Shown: positions 7,974 through 17,304, numbered from the stretch's first letter. The stretch is 64,000 nucleotides of DNA from Robbsia andropogonis (GCF_000970345.1 NZ_LAQU01000004.1:124001-188000); one strand, 5' to 3'. Notes: generated by a model not told the origin, from the letters alone. Translations and numbers: made by a program.

Positions 7974-9494
7974 TCATTGGAATCGCGTGATTGCAAACGG
8001 TCGCAGATCGATCGTCGGCGTTTCATCGGCGACAAGTTCCGCCACCAGACGACCGGTGGCCGGGCCGCACGTCAGACCGATATGGCCATGACCGAATGCA
8101 TAAATCAGATTACGCGCACGCGGTGAACGATCGATCACCGGCAACGAATCCGGCGTGCTAGGACGGAACCCTAGCCAGCGACGGGGCATGCACGGTGCGT
8201 CGATTTGCGTTGTCTCCGTACTCGTATTCCCCTTGCCGCATGGCGTATTAATCGACGCGGCATCGCGCGGCGCGGCGTCGACCCGGCTCTCCTCCCAGAT
8301 GGCAATCTTGCTGATCGTCGGCGCCAGCGCCGGATACATGCGCGCCAACTGGCGCGCGAGCAGATCGGTACGACGCCAGTTCGCAGGCGCTTTCAAGCCG
8401 GCCAGCTCGACGGTCCCCGCCGCGCGCACGCGCCCGGCCATCGGTGTGGCGAAAATTTTGGCTTCGGCCCACAACGTGGGAATCCGGGGTCCGATCGGGG
8501 CCAGGTCCTGCGGCAAGCCCATCGCCTCCATCGCCCCGACTACCTCGTCCTGTGCCAAAAACGTCTTACCTTGCGCACCTGACGCCACCGATCCAGCACC
8601 TTGCACCTTACGCCCCACGTCGGCGGGCATCGGCCTCCCATGGGGAATCTCGATATGATAGCCGCGCTCGGTATCTAGCAACACCCGATCGCCCACACCA
8701 CGCGCGAGCGCTCCGGACCACGCACCGGCGGCCACGACGATCGTATCGGCATCCGTGGCAATCACGCCGGTATCCGTCTCCACGCCAATGGCACGGCCGT
8801 CGCGCATGGCAATGCCCCGCACATTCACACGCAAATACGTGCCGCCGTTGGCAAGCACATGCCGTGCGATATGCCGTGCATAAGCGGCAGGATCAATGAC
8901 ATGCCCGGTTTCGCCGATGTAACGCGCACGCAGGAACTGATCGGCAAGGTGCGGCTCCCGGGCGCGCAATGCGTCACGATCGATGTCCTCGACGACGACG
9001 CCTTCGACAATACGTCGCTGCATCGCATCGATGTCACCATCATAGGCCGCCTGCGTGCTATACGCGATCAGATGGCCGGCCGAGCGCAGCAGGTGGCCCG
9101 CGCCCACGGCCTGCGCGAGCGCCAGGCTTTCGCGCAGTGCACTCCCGGCAAGCGTGCGCAGCGCCGTCACATGATGGGCGACCCGCGCCGCATCGGCCGC
9201 GGCAAGGAAACGTATCAACCACGGCAGCATGGTCGGCAGATACGCCGGCCGGAGCACCAGCGGCCCATCGGGGTCCAACAGCCAGGACGGCATTTTCTTC
9301 AGCACGCCGGGCATGGCCACCGGGATAATCGATGAGGGGTTGATGCAGCCGGCATTGCCATGGCTGGCGCCGGCGGCCACTGCATCGCGATCGATCAATG
9401 TGACGCGATAGCCTGCCTGTTGCAGATGATAGGCGGTGCAGACACCAACAATTCCGGCGCCGACAATGGCCACCGACTGATTTCTTTGCAGCAT
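7974..9494 (-). CDS. FAD-dependent D-amino-acid dehydrogenase (DadA-like) with two insertions
   Basis: 506 residues against a usual 410-430. The FAD-binding motif VAIVGAGIVGVCTAYHL (8-24) and the C-terminal WLGFRPSTPDSLPVIDRS with YAFGHGHIGLT (440-475) are typical of DadA and glycine-oxidase-like enzymes, which deaminate amino or imino acids and pass electrons to the respiratory chain. The extra length comes from about 50 residues at 295-344 (Gly/Gln/Met-rich) and about 35 residues at 400-436 with two Cys (NTPCGKG and IDAPCMP). Neither breaks a core motif, so the protein could still be active. It is followed by proC and divergent from the 2-oxoglutarate oxygenase gene. Confidence 0.85.
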   Translation of the reverse strand: MLQRNQSVAIVGAGIVGVCTAYHLQQAGYRVTLIDRDAVAAGASHGNAGCINPSSIIPVAMPGVLKKMPSWLLDPDGPLVLRPAYLPTMLPWLIRFLAAADAARVAHHVTALRTLAGSALRESLALAQAVGAGHLLRSAGHLIAYSTQAAYDGDIDAMQRRIVEGVVVEDIDRDALRAREPHLADQFLRARYIGETGHVIDPAAYARHIARHVLANGGTYLRVNVRGIAMRDGRAIGVETDTGVIATDADTIVVAAGAWSGALARGVGDRVLLDTERGYHIEIPHGRPMPADVGRKVQGAGSVASGAQGKTFLAQDEVVGAMEAMGLPQDLAPIGPRIPTLWAEAKIFATPMAGRVRAAGTVELAGLKAPANWRRTDLLARQLARMYPALAPTISKIAIWEESRVDAAPRDAASINTPCGKGNTSTETTQIDAPCMPRRWLGFRPSTPDSLPVIDRSPRARNLIYAFGHGHIGLTCGPATGRLVAELVADETPTIDLRPFAITRFQ

Positions 9495-9928
9495 GATCCA
9501 GACGCCATCGTCGCTACAGCGTGCAAACGCCTGGCCGCCGCGACGGGAACAATGAAACGGTGAATGTCAGAACACGCGCCAACGTGTCAGTGTTGCCGGA
9601 ACCGCTCCAGAGGCAACGTAGCGCGCGGGTTGTTACAGGCGCCGAAGAGGTGCTTCAACGTCCCGATTGCCACAATTCTACCCTGGTCCACAACGCAGCC
9701 CCGGGTTCGATGTCGGCACAGCCAGACAGCGGCCTTGGGGCATGTATTGCTTGCAACGCTTCGGAGTCCAACGAAAGATCGTATCTTCATCGATTGTCGA
9801 TGACACCGCTTCGTCGCCTCCACGCGATGTCGGAACACGTCACCACCGGTTTTGGTTGCGCGGACTATTTTTTTGAGCGACGATTTTCGCGCGCCCGCCG
9901 CCCGCTCCCCTCTGCCTCCCTTGAAACC
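9495..9928. other. divergent intergenic region
   Basis: About 430 bases between the DadA-like gene and the oxygenase gene. Frames here are open by chance, but none has gene-like features. The oxygenase frame itself stays open through this stretch, yet the translation is low-complexity and lacks any relation to the family, so I treat it as untranslated. I could not single out a convincing promoter or operator. Confidence 0.4.
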
Positions 9929-10972
9929 ATGCCTCCGCCTCCACCCACCATGGATCCCCACGCCCCGAACGTCCCCTCCGGCACGTATTACCACGCCAAG
10001 GCCGTCAACACAGAGGATATCCCGGTTATCGATATCGGCGGCCTCGTGGCGGGTCAGCCCGGCGCGCTTGACGCAGTGGCGGCGCAAGTGATGGAGGCAG
10101 CCCAACGTATCGGCTTCTTTTACATCAGCGGCCATGGTATCCCCGTGGAGGTCACGACGCGGGCAACCGCGGCGATGCGGGATTACTTCGCGCTGCCCCC
10201 AGCGGTGAAAAGCAAGCACCCCGTGAATACCAGCCAGCGCGGCTGGATGGCGACCGGTGTTGCGCGCCTGGAAGGCTCGAAAACCCATGACTTGAAAGAG
10301 ATCTTCTTCTGGGGCCCGGAACAGTGGGCCGACCGACTGGCCGCACGCAAACGGGCCGATTCGTTGATTGCCGATAACGTCTGGCCCGACGAGGATTTTC
10401 CAAGGCTGCGCCAGGACTTGATCCCGTATTACCTGGCAACGCAACAGGTCGGTCACGCGCTCCTATCGGCGATTGCCAAGGGGTTAGGCCAGGACCCGGC
10501 GTTCTTCTCGCACCGCTATACATCGCCGATGGCGCGCGGCCAACTCGTCTACTATCCCCCCTCCACCCCTGCTGATGAACGCGAGGAACGCTTCGGTTCC
10601 GCCCCGCATACCGATTTCGGCGTGCTGACCTTGCTGTTGCAGGATGCCAATGGCGGACTGCAGGTGCGCAACCGCCATGGCGAATGGATTGCGGCGCAAC
10701 CGATAACAGGGACGTTGGTGTGTAATATCGGCGATTTACTGCACCGCTGGTCAAACGCGACATTACGCTCGAATCTCCACCGCGTGATCAATCGCTCCGG
10801 CAACGCCCGGCATTCCCTGGTCGTGTTCTTCGATCCGGATCCTGACGCCGTCATCGATCCGTCGGATCTCGGCTTCCCTGCCGGCCGCGAGACCTACCCG
10901 CCGGTGACGACGTCCGACTATATCCACGGCAAGAACCGTAAGAACTTCACGCAATATGGGGCGGTGAAATGA
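9929..10972 (+). CDS. 2-oxoglutarate/Fe(II)-dependent oxygenase, isopenicillin-N-synthase family
   Basis: 347 residues from the ATG at 9929 (an ATG at 9950 is equally possible; frame is open much further upstream but without family similarity). The N-terminal domain has IPVIDIGGLV and GFFYISGHGIP, typical of the DIOX_N domain. The C-terminal jelly roll provides the iron triad H227-x-D229 (APHTDFG) and H284 (NLHRVINR), and the co-substrate R294-x-S296. Members oxidise small amino-acid-like or aromatic substrates using O2. The stop overlaps the ATG of the aspartate dehydrogenase gene by four bases (ATGA), so the two are co-translated and probably act in one pathway. Confidence 0.9.
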   Translation: MPPPPPTMDPHAPNVPSGTYYHAKAVNTEDIPVIDIGGLVAGQPGALDAVAAQVMEAAQRIGFFYISGHGIPVEVTTRATAAMRDYFALPPAVKSKHPVNTSQRGWMATGVARLEGSKTHDLKEIFFWGPEQWADRLAARKRADSLIADNVWPDEDFPRLRQDLIPYYLATQQVGHALLSAIAKGLGQDPAFFSHRYTSPMARGQLVYYPPSTPADEREERFGSAPHTDFGVLTLLLQDANGGLQVRNRHGEWIAAQPITGTLVCNIGDLLHRWSNATLRSNLHRVINRSGNARHSLVVFFDPDPDAVIDPSDLGFPAGRETYPPVTTSDYIHGKNRKNFTQYGAVK

Positions 10973-11910
10973 GCCAGGTAATCTCAAAAACCGCAGGAGA
11001 TACACACGATCTTCCAATGAAATCGGCCCCTGCTCCAGCCAAGGAGGACGCATCTTCAGTGGGCGTTGCGCGTCCACCGCTGCGCGTTGGCCTTGCCGGC
11101 TTTGGTGCGGTGGGCCAGGACCTCGCTCGCAGACTGCTGCGGGGCGATCTGCCGGGCGCGGTGCTCAGTGCCGTCTGCGCAAACCGGCTCGACGCCGCCC
11201 GCGAGCGCCTGGATGCACTGGACGACGTGGCGGGCGCCGGTAAAACGGTGCCTGCGATGCGCCTGGATGCGATGCTGGACAAGGTCGACATCGTCTGCGA
11301 ATGTGCCACCGCGGAATCCTTCCCCGCCATCGCTCGGGCGGTGGTGAGCGCGGGAAAGACGATGATCACCGTCAGCGTGGCGGGCTTGCCGAACACACCG
11401 GACCTGATGGACCTGGCGTTGCGTCATGGCGGCCGCATCCGCGTGGCCAGCGGTGGCCTGCCCGGCCTCGATGCGGTACGAGCGGTCAAGGAGGATGGCA
11501 TCGACACCATACGGCTGAAGACAACCTTTCGTCCCGAATCCCTTGCTCATGAGCCATTCGTGCGCGGCTTGGGATTCGATTTCGGCAGTGTGCCTGCTGC
11601 ATCGGTGCCGAATACCAAAGTGTTTGCCGGCACCGCGCGAGAAGCGGCCGCCGCATTTCCACGTCATTTCAATGTCGCCATCGCGCTGAGCCTTTGCGGC
11701 GTTGGCTTCGACAAGACCGATGTCGAAGTGTGGGTCGATGGCGCCGTCGAAGGCGCCGTGCAAGAAATCGACGTCAAAGCTTACGCCGCCGACTTGACGC
11801 TGATCAGTCGCAATCGCCCCTCGCGCAATCCGCGCACCTCCCGAATCGTCGCGCCAAGCGTGATGGCGGCGCTGCGAAATTTTGTCGATATCCTGCAGGT
11901 CGGTTCGTAA
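10969..11910 (+). CDS. nadX: L-aspartate dehydrogenase (NadX/DUF108 family)
   Basis: 313 residues. After a 35-residue polar N-terminus the Rossmann motif VGLAGFGAVGQDLARRLL appears, then a mid-domain ASGGLPGLDAV and the family segment FPRHFNVAIALSLCGVGFDKTDVEVWVD, where the conserved His before N-V-A is the catalytic residue known for this family. The enzyme oxidises L-aspartate to iminoaspartate (or the reverse amination) with NAD(P). Homologues sit in nicotinamide or polyhydroxybutyrate-related contexts. Here it is coupled to a 2-oxoglutarate oxygenase, without nadA or nadC beside it, so a role outside NAD synthesis is plausible. The long N-terminus may mean the true start is further in, e.g. 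the Met at residue 17. Confidence 0.88.
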   Translation: MSQVISKTAGDTHDLPMKSAPAPAKEDASSVGVARPPLRVGLAGFGAVGQDLARRLLRGDLPGAVLSAVCANRLDAARERLDALDDVAGAGKTVPAMRLDAMLDKVDIVCECATAESFPAIARAVVSAGKTMITVSVAGLPNTPDLMDLALRHGGRIRVASGGLPGLDAVRAVKEDGIDTIRLKTTFRPESLAHEPFVRGLGFDFGSVPAASVPNTKVFAGTAREAAAAFPRHFNVAIALSLCGVGFDKTDVEVWVDGAVEGAVQEIDVKAYAADLTLISRNRPSRNPRTSRIVAPSVMAALRNFVDILQVGS

Positions 11911-12079
11911 ATTGGCCATCTCGGCGCCTGTCCGAGCGCGCCAGGCTCGTTTCTCGATCATGGAAATATCGAACGTTCGTTCTTCAGGTTTCGGGAAACA
12001 CGCCGTTTACCTCATCAGGACGGGCGAAAACGTACGGTCGTTATGCGACATATCGCCTCTTTCCAGCAAACCGACCGGG

Positions 12080-12478
12080 ATGACGCGTATGTGGCCCTTC
12101 GCTCCAGATGAAGTCCGTACCGTGATGGCAACGCTCGACGCCATCGAATGCACCGTTCGAGAAGTACCCGACGATCAATCGGTACTTAACGACCATATCT
12201 ACAATCTGCTCGGCTTGATCGAGATGATGCGTAGTGCCGCCACCGAAGAGTGGAAGATCAGCGAGAACGTCGATGCTCTGACGATGCTGGTGTCGGAAAT
12301 CAATACCCTCGTGCAACAGACGGATATCGTCGCGCGCCGCGCCTCGAATGCCGCGCATGGCGGCGGCGTGGGCCGCCCGATTTACCTGATGCTGGCGGAA
12401 CTACAGTTTCTGTCCAGCCGCGCCAGCGATCTGATGCTGGCCGTTGCACGCGTCGGCGACGGTATCGCGCACGACTGA
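12080..12478 (+). CDS. small helical protein of unknown function
   Basis: 132 residues from the ATG at 12080; the frame stays open back to 11882, including an ATG at 11960, but the added residues look non-coding. The protein is almost entirely amphipathic helix, with repeated Leu/Met/Ile spacing (LNDHIYNLLGLIEMM, NVDALTMLVSEINTLVQQTDIVARRAS, IYLMLAELQFLSSRASDLMLAVAR), no membrane segment and no Cys motif. It could be a four-helix-bundle cytoplasmic protein. I do not recognise a family. It is convergent with the small membrane protein at 12545. Confidence 0.5.
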   Translation: MTRMWPFAPDEVRTVMATLDAIECTVREVPDDQSVLNDHIYNLLGLIEMMRSAATEEWKISENVDALTMLVSEINTLVQQTDIVARRASNAAHGGGVGRPIYLMLAELQFLSSRASDLMLAVARVGDGIAHD

Positions 12479-12544
12479 TCGGCCCTTTGCGCCACGGCGC
12501 AGGATGCCCCGAGCGGGACACCGTGCCTCATGGCGCGGCGGTCA

Positions 12545-12835
12545 TTACAGCACTGTCTCAGCACGCAATCCGGCGCCGAGGGAACCGGCCGTGCCCACAC
12601 GCTCGTCAATTCGACCGGCCTGTGCCAACAGGGCATCCAGTTTCTGCTCGAGGCGTAGGTTCGACGCCGCCACGAGATAAAGAATGCAGAAGAAATTCAC
12701 AAGCGGGATCACACAGACGATTGTCCACACCGTCACGTGACGGCCTTTGTCTCGCGCAATAAAGCCGCCGACCACCGCAAACGCCAGCGATGTGATCAGC
12801 AGGGAAATGAGCGAGGACAGGGTTTCGGGGGTCAT
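12545..12835 (-). CDS. small two-helix membrane protein
   Basis: 96 residues from the ATG at 12835 (another ATG lies four codons upstream at 12847). Two hydrophobic helices are visible, about residues 7-27 (LISLLITSLAFAVVGGFIA) and 36-57 (VWTIVCVIPLVNFFCILYLV), separated by a short basic turn (RDKGRH), followed by a polar C-terminal helix that might form a coiled coil (LRLEQKLDALLAQAGRID). This resembles small inner-membrane proteins of the PLDc_N/phage-shock type in size only. No function can be assigned. Confidence 0.5.
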   Translation of the reverse strand: MTPETLSSLISLLITSLAFAVVGGFIARDKGRHVTVWTIVCVIPLVNFFCILYLVAASNLRLEQKLDALLAQAGRIDERVGTAGSLGAGLRAETVL

Positions 12836-12847
12836 CGGTGGCTCCAT

Positions 12848-13778
12848 TACAAGTCATGACGGAAAGCACGGCCCAACATGCGGGGGCGCTTCACTTAGGT
12901 GGGCCAACATCGTGCAAGTTGCACTGATCGTCGCCTTACGTTGACGTTACAGTATCCCCGCTGTGACAACGTGCCGCAAGCGCAATATTCAACGATGCAA
13001 ACTGCATTGCGATAACCCTGGCGAATATCCGTTGATCGTCGGTTAATTCGCTGGCATCCGCTATCGGCGTTTTTGATGCCAAGTCAATTGTCTGTATAAT
13101 TAAGCGCTGTGGTTGATGGAAACGGCAATGACTTGCCGCGCCATACATACACCGCGACGGGCATCGCCGGTCGGCGTACGTGTGGCAACCATCGTCAATC
13201 GGTCTTGTTTGTCGCGCCGGATGGTGCTTTAACGCCAGCCGCGACACGAGCGGGACCATTGTCACTCACCTGTACCGCGTGAGACGCCCGTCCGTGAATT
13301 GATACGGGCGCATGCTCGGTACGCCACTTGTTCAGCGCTGCAATAGCCGCGACTGGACTGTCGTCTGCAATGCAGGCGGTGAAGGGCCAGCGGAGACACT
13401 GGCAACTTCTCCGAAGTGCGGCTTCAGATCGTGCTCAATCGTTCGTCAACCCTCGATATGTCGCGGGTCAGGCCACGCTTGGCGTTATCGGCTCAGCATC
13501 GCCATTCGCCTCGCGCGGCCCGTGCTTTGCCTTATGTCGAAACCGGTTCCACGGCAGTAGCGCCCCCACTATGAGGCGTTGCCGCTGATGCGCAGTACCG
13601 TCATGCCATCGTGCGGGACAAACAACGGCCATATTTGCCGTGGTTTCGTTCATTGCCGATCGCGTGGCACGCCCGTGCTCGTCCATTGCTCGCGAATGCG
13701 CGCCTTGCCGAGTGTGGCCTCGCTCGTCCCGAATTGTCGTGACGCGTCCTGGAACCCCAACACGGAGTTATCTCGCTG
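12848..13778. other. 930-base region without a convincing protein gene
   Basis: No frame here codes for a recognisable protein; the longest are Arg/Ser-rich and have no ribosome-binding site. The stretch contains a good sigma70-type promoter at 13073-13100 pointing right. The transcript would run about 670 bases before the MFS gene, so the region may be a long 5' leader, a small-RNA gene or decayed sequence. Confidence 0.4.
13073..13100 (+). promoter_or_regulatory. sigma70-type promoter
   Basis: TTGATG (13073-13078), 16-base spacer, then a perfect TATAAT (13095-13100). It sits in otherwise GC-rich DNA about 680 bases before the MFS gene and points toward it. Transcription would start near 13107. 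Confidence 0.55.
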
Positions 13779-15209
13779 ATGTCAGCTCATCAAGACCACA
13801 CGCTGGACCGGTCGCACGCCCGGCCCGCGCGCAACGCACAACATGCACGCCCGAAGCAGGCGTCCACGCAGCGGCCGCAGCAAAACACCGCTGCCGTGCC
13901 GCGCGGCGTGCAACATGAACCCGCCGTCCGCGTCGGAATACTGGAACGTATCGGTATGCCGCGATCATTGGCCGTGGGCTTTGTCGGCCTGCTGCTGTTC
14001 ATGATTGGCGATGGCGTGGAAGCCGGCTACCTCGCACCGTTCCTGCATGGCCACGGCGTCTCGAACGCGAAGGTCGCCCTGCTGTTCACGATCTACGGTG
14101 TGACGGTCTCCATTTCATCCTGGCTCTCTGGCGCGCTGTCCGACCTATGGGGCCCGAAGCGCGTAATGACGATTGGCCTCGCGATCTGGATGGTGTTCGA
14201 AGTCGTATTCCTCACCGCCGGTGTGCAAACCCAAAGCTATCCGATGATGCTGCTGGCCTACGCGGTGCGGGGTCTGGGCTATCCGTTGTTCGCGTTCGGC
14301 TTTCTGGTCTGGATCGCCGCCGCAACACCGGCGCGGCAGATGGGCTCCGCGGTGGGGTGGTTCTGGTTCGCCTTTTCCGCGGGCCTGCCAACGCTCGGGT
14401 CCCTGTTCGCCAGCATCGCGATCCCGCTGATCGGCCAGATTCAGACGTTCTGGGCGTCGCTGGGTCTCGTGGTCGTAGGCGGCATGATCACATTGGTGGG
14501 GTGCCGTGACAAAGCTGGAATGGTTCGCATGGCCAATCCGGATACGCACCCGGTCAAGGTTGTTCTCGGCAGCGTCACCATCCTTTGGCGCGAACCGAAG
14601 ATCGCCATGGCGGGTGTGGTGCGCGCGATCAATACGTCGTCGGAATACGCATTCCTGGTGATCATGCCGGCCTTTTTCACGAAGGTCATCGGCCTGACGC
14701 TCGAGGATTGGCTGCACCTGTTGTCGATCATCTTCCTCAGCAATATCGTCTTTAACCTCGCATCCGGCATGATGGCCGACCGCATCGGCTATCGCCGCGT
14801 GATCGGGTTTGCCGGCGGCATCGGATCGGCAATCAGCGTGCCGCTGCTGTATTACATGCCGTTGTTGTTCAAAGGCGATTTCACGATGATCGCCGTGTTC
14901 GGCGTGTTCTACGGCGCAACGCTGGCCTGCTTCGTTCCGCTGTCCGGGCTCGTGCCGCAGTTGTGCCCGAAGGAGAAGGGCCCGGCTTTGTCGATCCTTG
15001 GCCTGGGTGCCGGTATCAGCGTATGGCTGGGCCCCCTCGTGGTGACGTTGTTTCAGGATTCGATCGGGATCGGCGGCGTGATCTGGGTGTTCTCGGGCAT
15101 GTACCTCATCTCGGCCGCCCTGACTTTCTTCCTCAGCGTGTCTCCGGAGGCGAAGGCGTATGCCGAGCAAAATCCCGATGAAGCAGGCGCACCCTCGCTC
15201 GCTCACTAA
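13779..15209 (+). CDS. MFS transporter, polyol permease type (RbtT/DalT-like)
   Basis: 476 residues with about twelve hydrophobic helices from residue 60 onward. The first helix region reads SLAVGFVGLLLFMIGDGVEAGYLAPFL, characteristic of the ribitol/D-arabinitol permease group, and the loop after helix 2 has GALSDLWGPKRVMTIG, the MFS G-x-x-x-D-x-x-G-x-K/R motif. These permeases import pentitols or related polyols by proton symport. The first 58 residues are polar, Gln/Ala/Arg-rich and not part of the family, so a later start such as the ATG at 13955 is plausible. No polyol dehydrogenase or kinase is adjacent, so the substrate is open. Confidence 0.85.
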   Translation: MSAHQDHTLDRSHARPARNAQHARPKQASTQRPQQNTAAVPRGVQHEPAVRVGILERIGMPRSLAVGFVGLLLFMIGDGVEAGYLAPFLHGHGVSNAKVALLFTIYGVTVSISSWLSGALSDLWGPKRVMTIGLAIWMVFEVVFLTAGVQTQSYPMMLLAYAVRGLGYPLFAFGFLVWIAAATPARQMGSAVGWFWFAFSAGLPTLGSLFASIAIPLIGQIQTFWASLGLVVVGGMITLVGCRDKAGMVRMANPDTHPVKVVLGSVTILWREPKIAMAGVVRAINTSSEYAFLVIMPAFFTKVIGLTLEDWLHLLSIIFLSNIVFNLASGMMADRIGYRRVIGFAGGIGSAISVPLLYYMPLLFKGDFTMIAVFGVFYGATLACFVPLSGLVPQLCPKEKGPALSILGLGAGISVWLGPLVVTLFQDSIGIGGVIWVFSGMYLISAALTFFLSVSPEAKAYAEQNPDEAGAPSLAH

Positions 15210-15630
15210 ACGGTCTTAGCCTGCCCCTTGCCGAGCGCGTTCCAGCGCTCGCGCCACCACGGATGAGGCGATGCATGTGCCATGAATCATCCGTTGGTCC
15301 CACTGCCTGATTTCCCCTCGTGTTCTCCCAGTCTTGCAGCATGACGAAGAAAGTCGTCGAGGCAAGCACCGCTTGTGCCCTTTTGCATCGACCCCGCGCC
15401 AAGCTTTAAAGGTACCGCATTGCACAAAAAGGCCTCGATATCGCGGGGATACTACAAACACCCGATTGAATCGGACGGCCGAAGGTGAGCGCCACGCGAC
15501 ACTTCGTTACGCGGAAAACGCTTACTGCACCGGTGTGATCAGGAATGCTTCAGAAATGAGTCAGTTATGCCATATGCTGTAAACAACATGGCGGCCGCCG
15601 TGTAAAAATGACTGATATGGCATGTATTAA
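15210..15630. other. intergenic region with inverted repeats
   Basis: 420 bases between the MFS and diguanylate cyclase genes. An imperfectly terminator-like hairpin (CGAGCGC, six-base loop, GCGCTCG at 15232-15251, no U tract) follows the MFS stop, and a widely spaced 9-base inverted repeat precedes the cyclase. No protein gene is supported. Confidence 0.4.
15567..15623. repeat. spaced inverted repeat ATGCCATAT / ATATGGCAT
   Basis: A perfect 9-base inverted repeat: ATGCCATAT at 15567-15575 and ATATGGCAT at 15615-15623. The second arm ends eight bases before the diguanylate cyclase ATG. Possible regulator site or mRNA stem that hides the start region. Confidence 0.4.
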
Positions 15631-17304
15631 ATGAATCTCGGCTCGTTTATACATCGGCAACATCTGGAGCGCCCTGGCATGGACAGCAGCACCAACCATG
15701 GTGCGCCCGCGCGTGGCCTGCGGTGGCGCTGGCCATCTGGCGAGGGCTCCTTACGCGGCGTACGCGAGCAAGCCCGTGCACGTCTTGCCACGCATCGCCG
15801 CTGGATGTTGTGGGCGTGGTCGCATCTGGTCGTGGCGGGCGGAACGGTATGCGCGTTGTTGATGATGTCCCTTTGCGGATGGTCGCTATATCAAAGTCGC
15901 CTGGATACGCTCGACAACGCGCGAGCGCATCTCGAGAATATTTCGTCGATCGTCGAGCGCGACATCGAACGCAATTTCGAGTTGTATTCGCTGTCACTCG
16001 AAGCCGTCGTGGACGGCATGCAACAGCCTCAAGTGCTCCGTTTACCGCCGGGATTGCAACGGCAAGTGTTGTTCGATCGGGCGGCATCCGCGCAATTCCT
16101 TGGCTCGATGCTGGTGCTGAATCCCGCCGGCGACATCATCATCGACTCCGAACACGATATTCCGCGCGCCGGGAACTTCGCCGATCGCGATTACTTTCTC
16201 GTGCATCGCGAGAACACAGGCGTCGGGCTATACGTCAGTGACCCGTTCAAGTCGCGTTTGAGCAACGAAGCGTGGACCATTGCAATGTCCCGGCGATTGA
16301 ATAACCCTGATGGCTCATTTGCCGGTGTTGCAACGCTGAGCATGCGGCTCGAATACTTTCATTACCTGTTTTCAAGCTTGCGCCTCGGGCCGGAAACATC
16401 GGTTGCATTGGTAAAGGACAGTGGCGAATTCATCATGCGTGAGCCGCTGCCGAATCCAGGAATCATCGGCCAGTCATTCGCCGGAAGCCAGGCATTCGAG
16501 CATTTCAATGCGACGAACGAAGGCTCGTTTATCGCGCATTCGCGCTCCGACAACACGGACCGGCTGTACGCCTATCGTCGCTTGCCGGGGTTGCCGCTGG
16601 TCGTGGCAGTGGCGTCGTCATTGGATCAGATCTATGCCACGTGGTGGCATAGAACGTTGACGATCGGCATGCTGATGCTACTGAGTGGCCTGGGTTTCGT
16701 GGCAATGGCGGCAACGTTGGGCAAGCAATTACGCCGACGGATGGCCGCGGAAGTCGAACTGGAAGTGATGGCGCGTACCGATGGCCTGACAGGCCTCAGC
16801 AATCGCCGGATGTTGACCGAGATCCTCGAGAGGGAGTGGTTGCACGCACATAACACCGGTAGCGCCTTCTCCTTGCTGTTCGTCGACATCGATCATTTCA
16901 AGATGTTCAACGACACGTATGGGCACCAAGCCGGTGATGACACGTTGTCCGCGGTTGCACGCTGCATCCGCGAGAGCATCCGTGACCACGTCGACAGCGC
17001 GGCGCGATACGGCGGCGAGGAATTCGTCATCGTCTTGCCGAACACCGGCCCGGTGGCGGCGAACGCCATTGCTCATAAAGTCCTGCAGTCGATCCGCGCG
17101 CTGCGCATTCCGCATGAACTGAGCGTGCATGCCTGCGTCACCGCCAGCATCGGCATTGTCAGTTGGACGGTACAGTCGGATCGCTCGATTGATGCATTGG
17201 TGAAAGCCGCCGACGAGGCGCTGTACCGCGCGAAGGCGCAAGGCCGTAATCGGGTTGTGTCGGATGTGCCGATCCCGTCGACGGCGGCTCCGATCATGGC
17301 GTAA
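15631..17304 (+). CDS. membrane-anchored diguanylate cyclase with periplasmic sensor domain
   Basis: 557 residues. A first transmembrane helix (about 66-88) and a second (about 345-370) bracket a 255-residue periplasmic region resembling a Cache-type sensor (MLVLNPAGDIIIDSEHD, FADRDYFLVHREN, VGLYVSDPF). The C-terminal GGDEF domain has DGLTGLSNRR, FVDIDHFKMFNDTYGHQAGDD and the active-site loop RYGGEEF, so it should make cyclic di-GMP. The allosteric inhibitory site RxxD expected five residues before GGEEF is absent (the position reads D-H-V-D), implying weak product inhibition. The first 60 residues are variable and a later ATG (15679) could be the real start, since no Shine-Dalgarno is evident. 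Confidence 0.92.
   Translation: MNLGSFIHRQHLERPGMDSSTNHGAPARGLRWRWPSGEGSLRGVREQARARLATHRRWMLWAWSHLVVAGGTVCALLMMSLCGWSLYQSRLDTLDNARAHLENISSIVERDIERNFELYSLSLEAVVDGMQQPQVLRLPPGLQRQVLFDRAASAQFLGSMLVLNPAGDIIIDSEHDIPRAGNFADRDYFLVHRENTGVGLYVSDPFKSRLSNEAWTIAMSRRLNNPDGSFAGVATLSMRLEYFHYLFSSLRLGPETSVALVKDSGEFIMREPLPNPGIIGQSFAGSQAFEHFNATNEGSFIAHSRSDNTDRLYAYRRLPGLPLVVAVASSLDQIYATWWHRTLTIGMLMLLSGLGFVAMAATLGKQLRRRMAAEVELEVMARTDGLTGLSNRRMLTEILEREWLHAHNTGSAFSLLFVDIDHFKMFNDTYGHQAGDDTLSAVARCIRESIRDHVDSAARYGGEEFVIVLPNTGPVAANAIAHKVLQSIRALRIPHELSVHACVTASIGIVSWTVQSDRSIDALVKAADEALYRAKAQGRNRVVSDVPIPSTAAPIMA

Noticed and set aside
9521-9928. Extended N-terminus of the 2-oxoglutarate oxygenase
   Set aside because: The frame is open but the residues show no family similarity, and two ATGs at 9929 and 9950 give the normal length.
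14145-15206. Long antisense frame across the MFS permease
   Set aside because: Arg/His/Gln/Asp-rich, no fold features; explained by codon bias of the permease.
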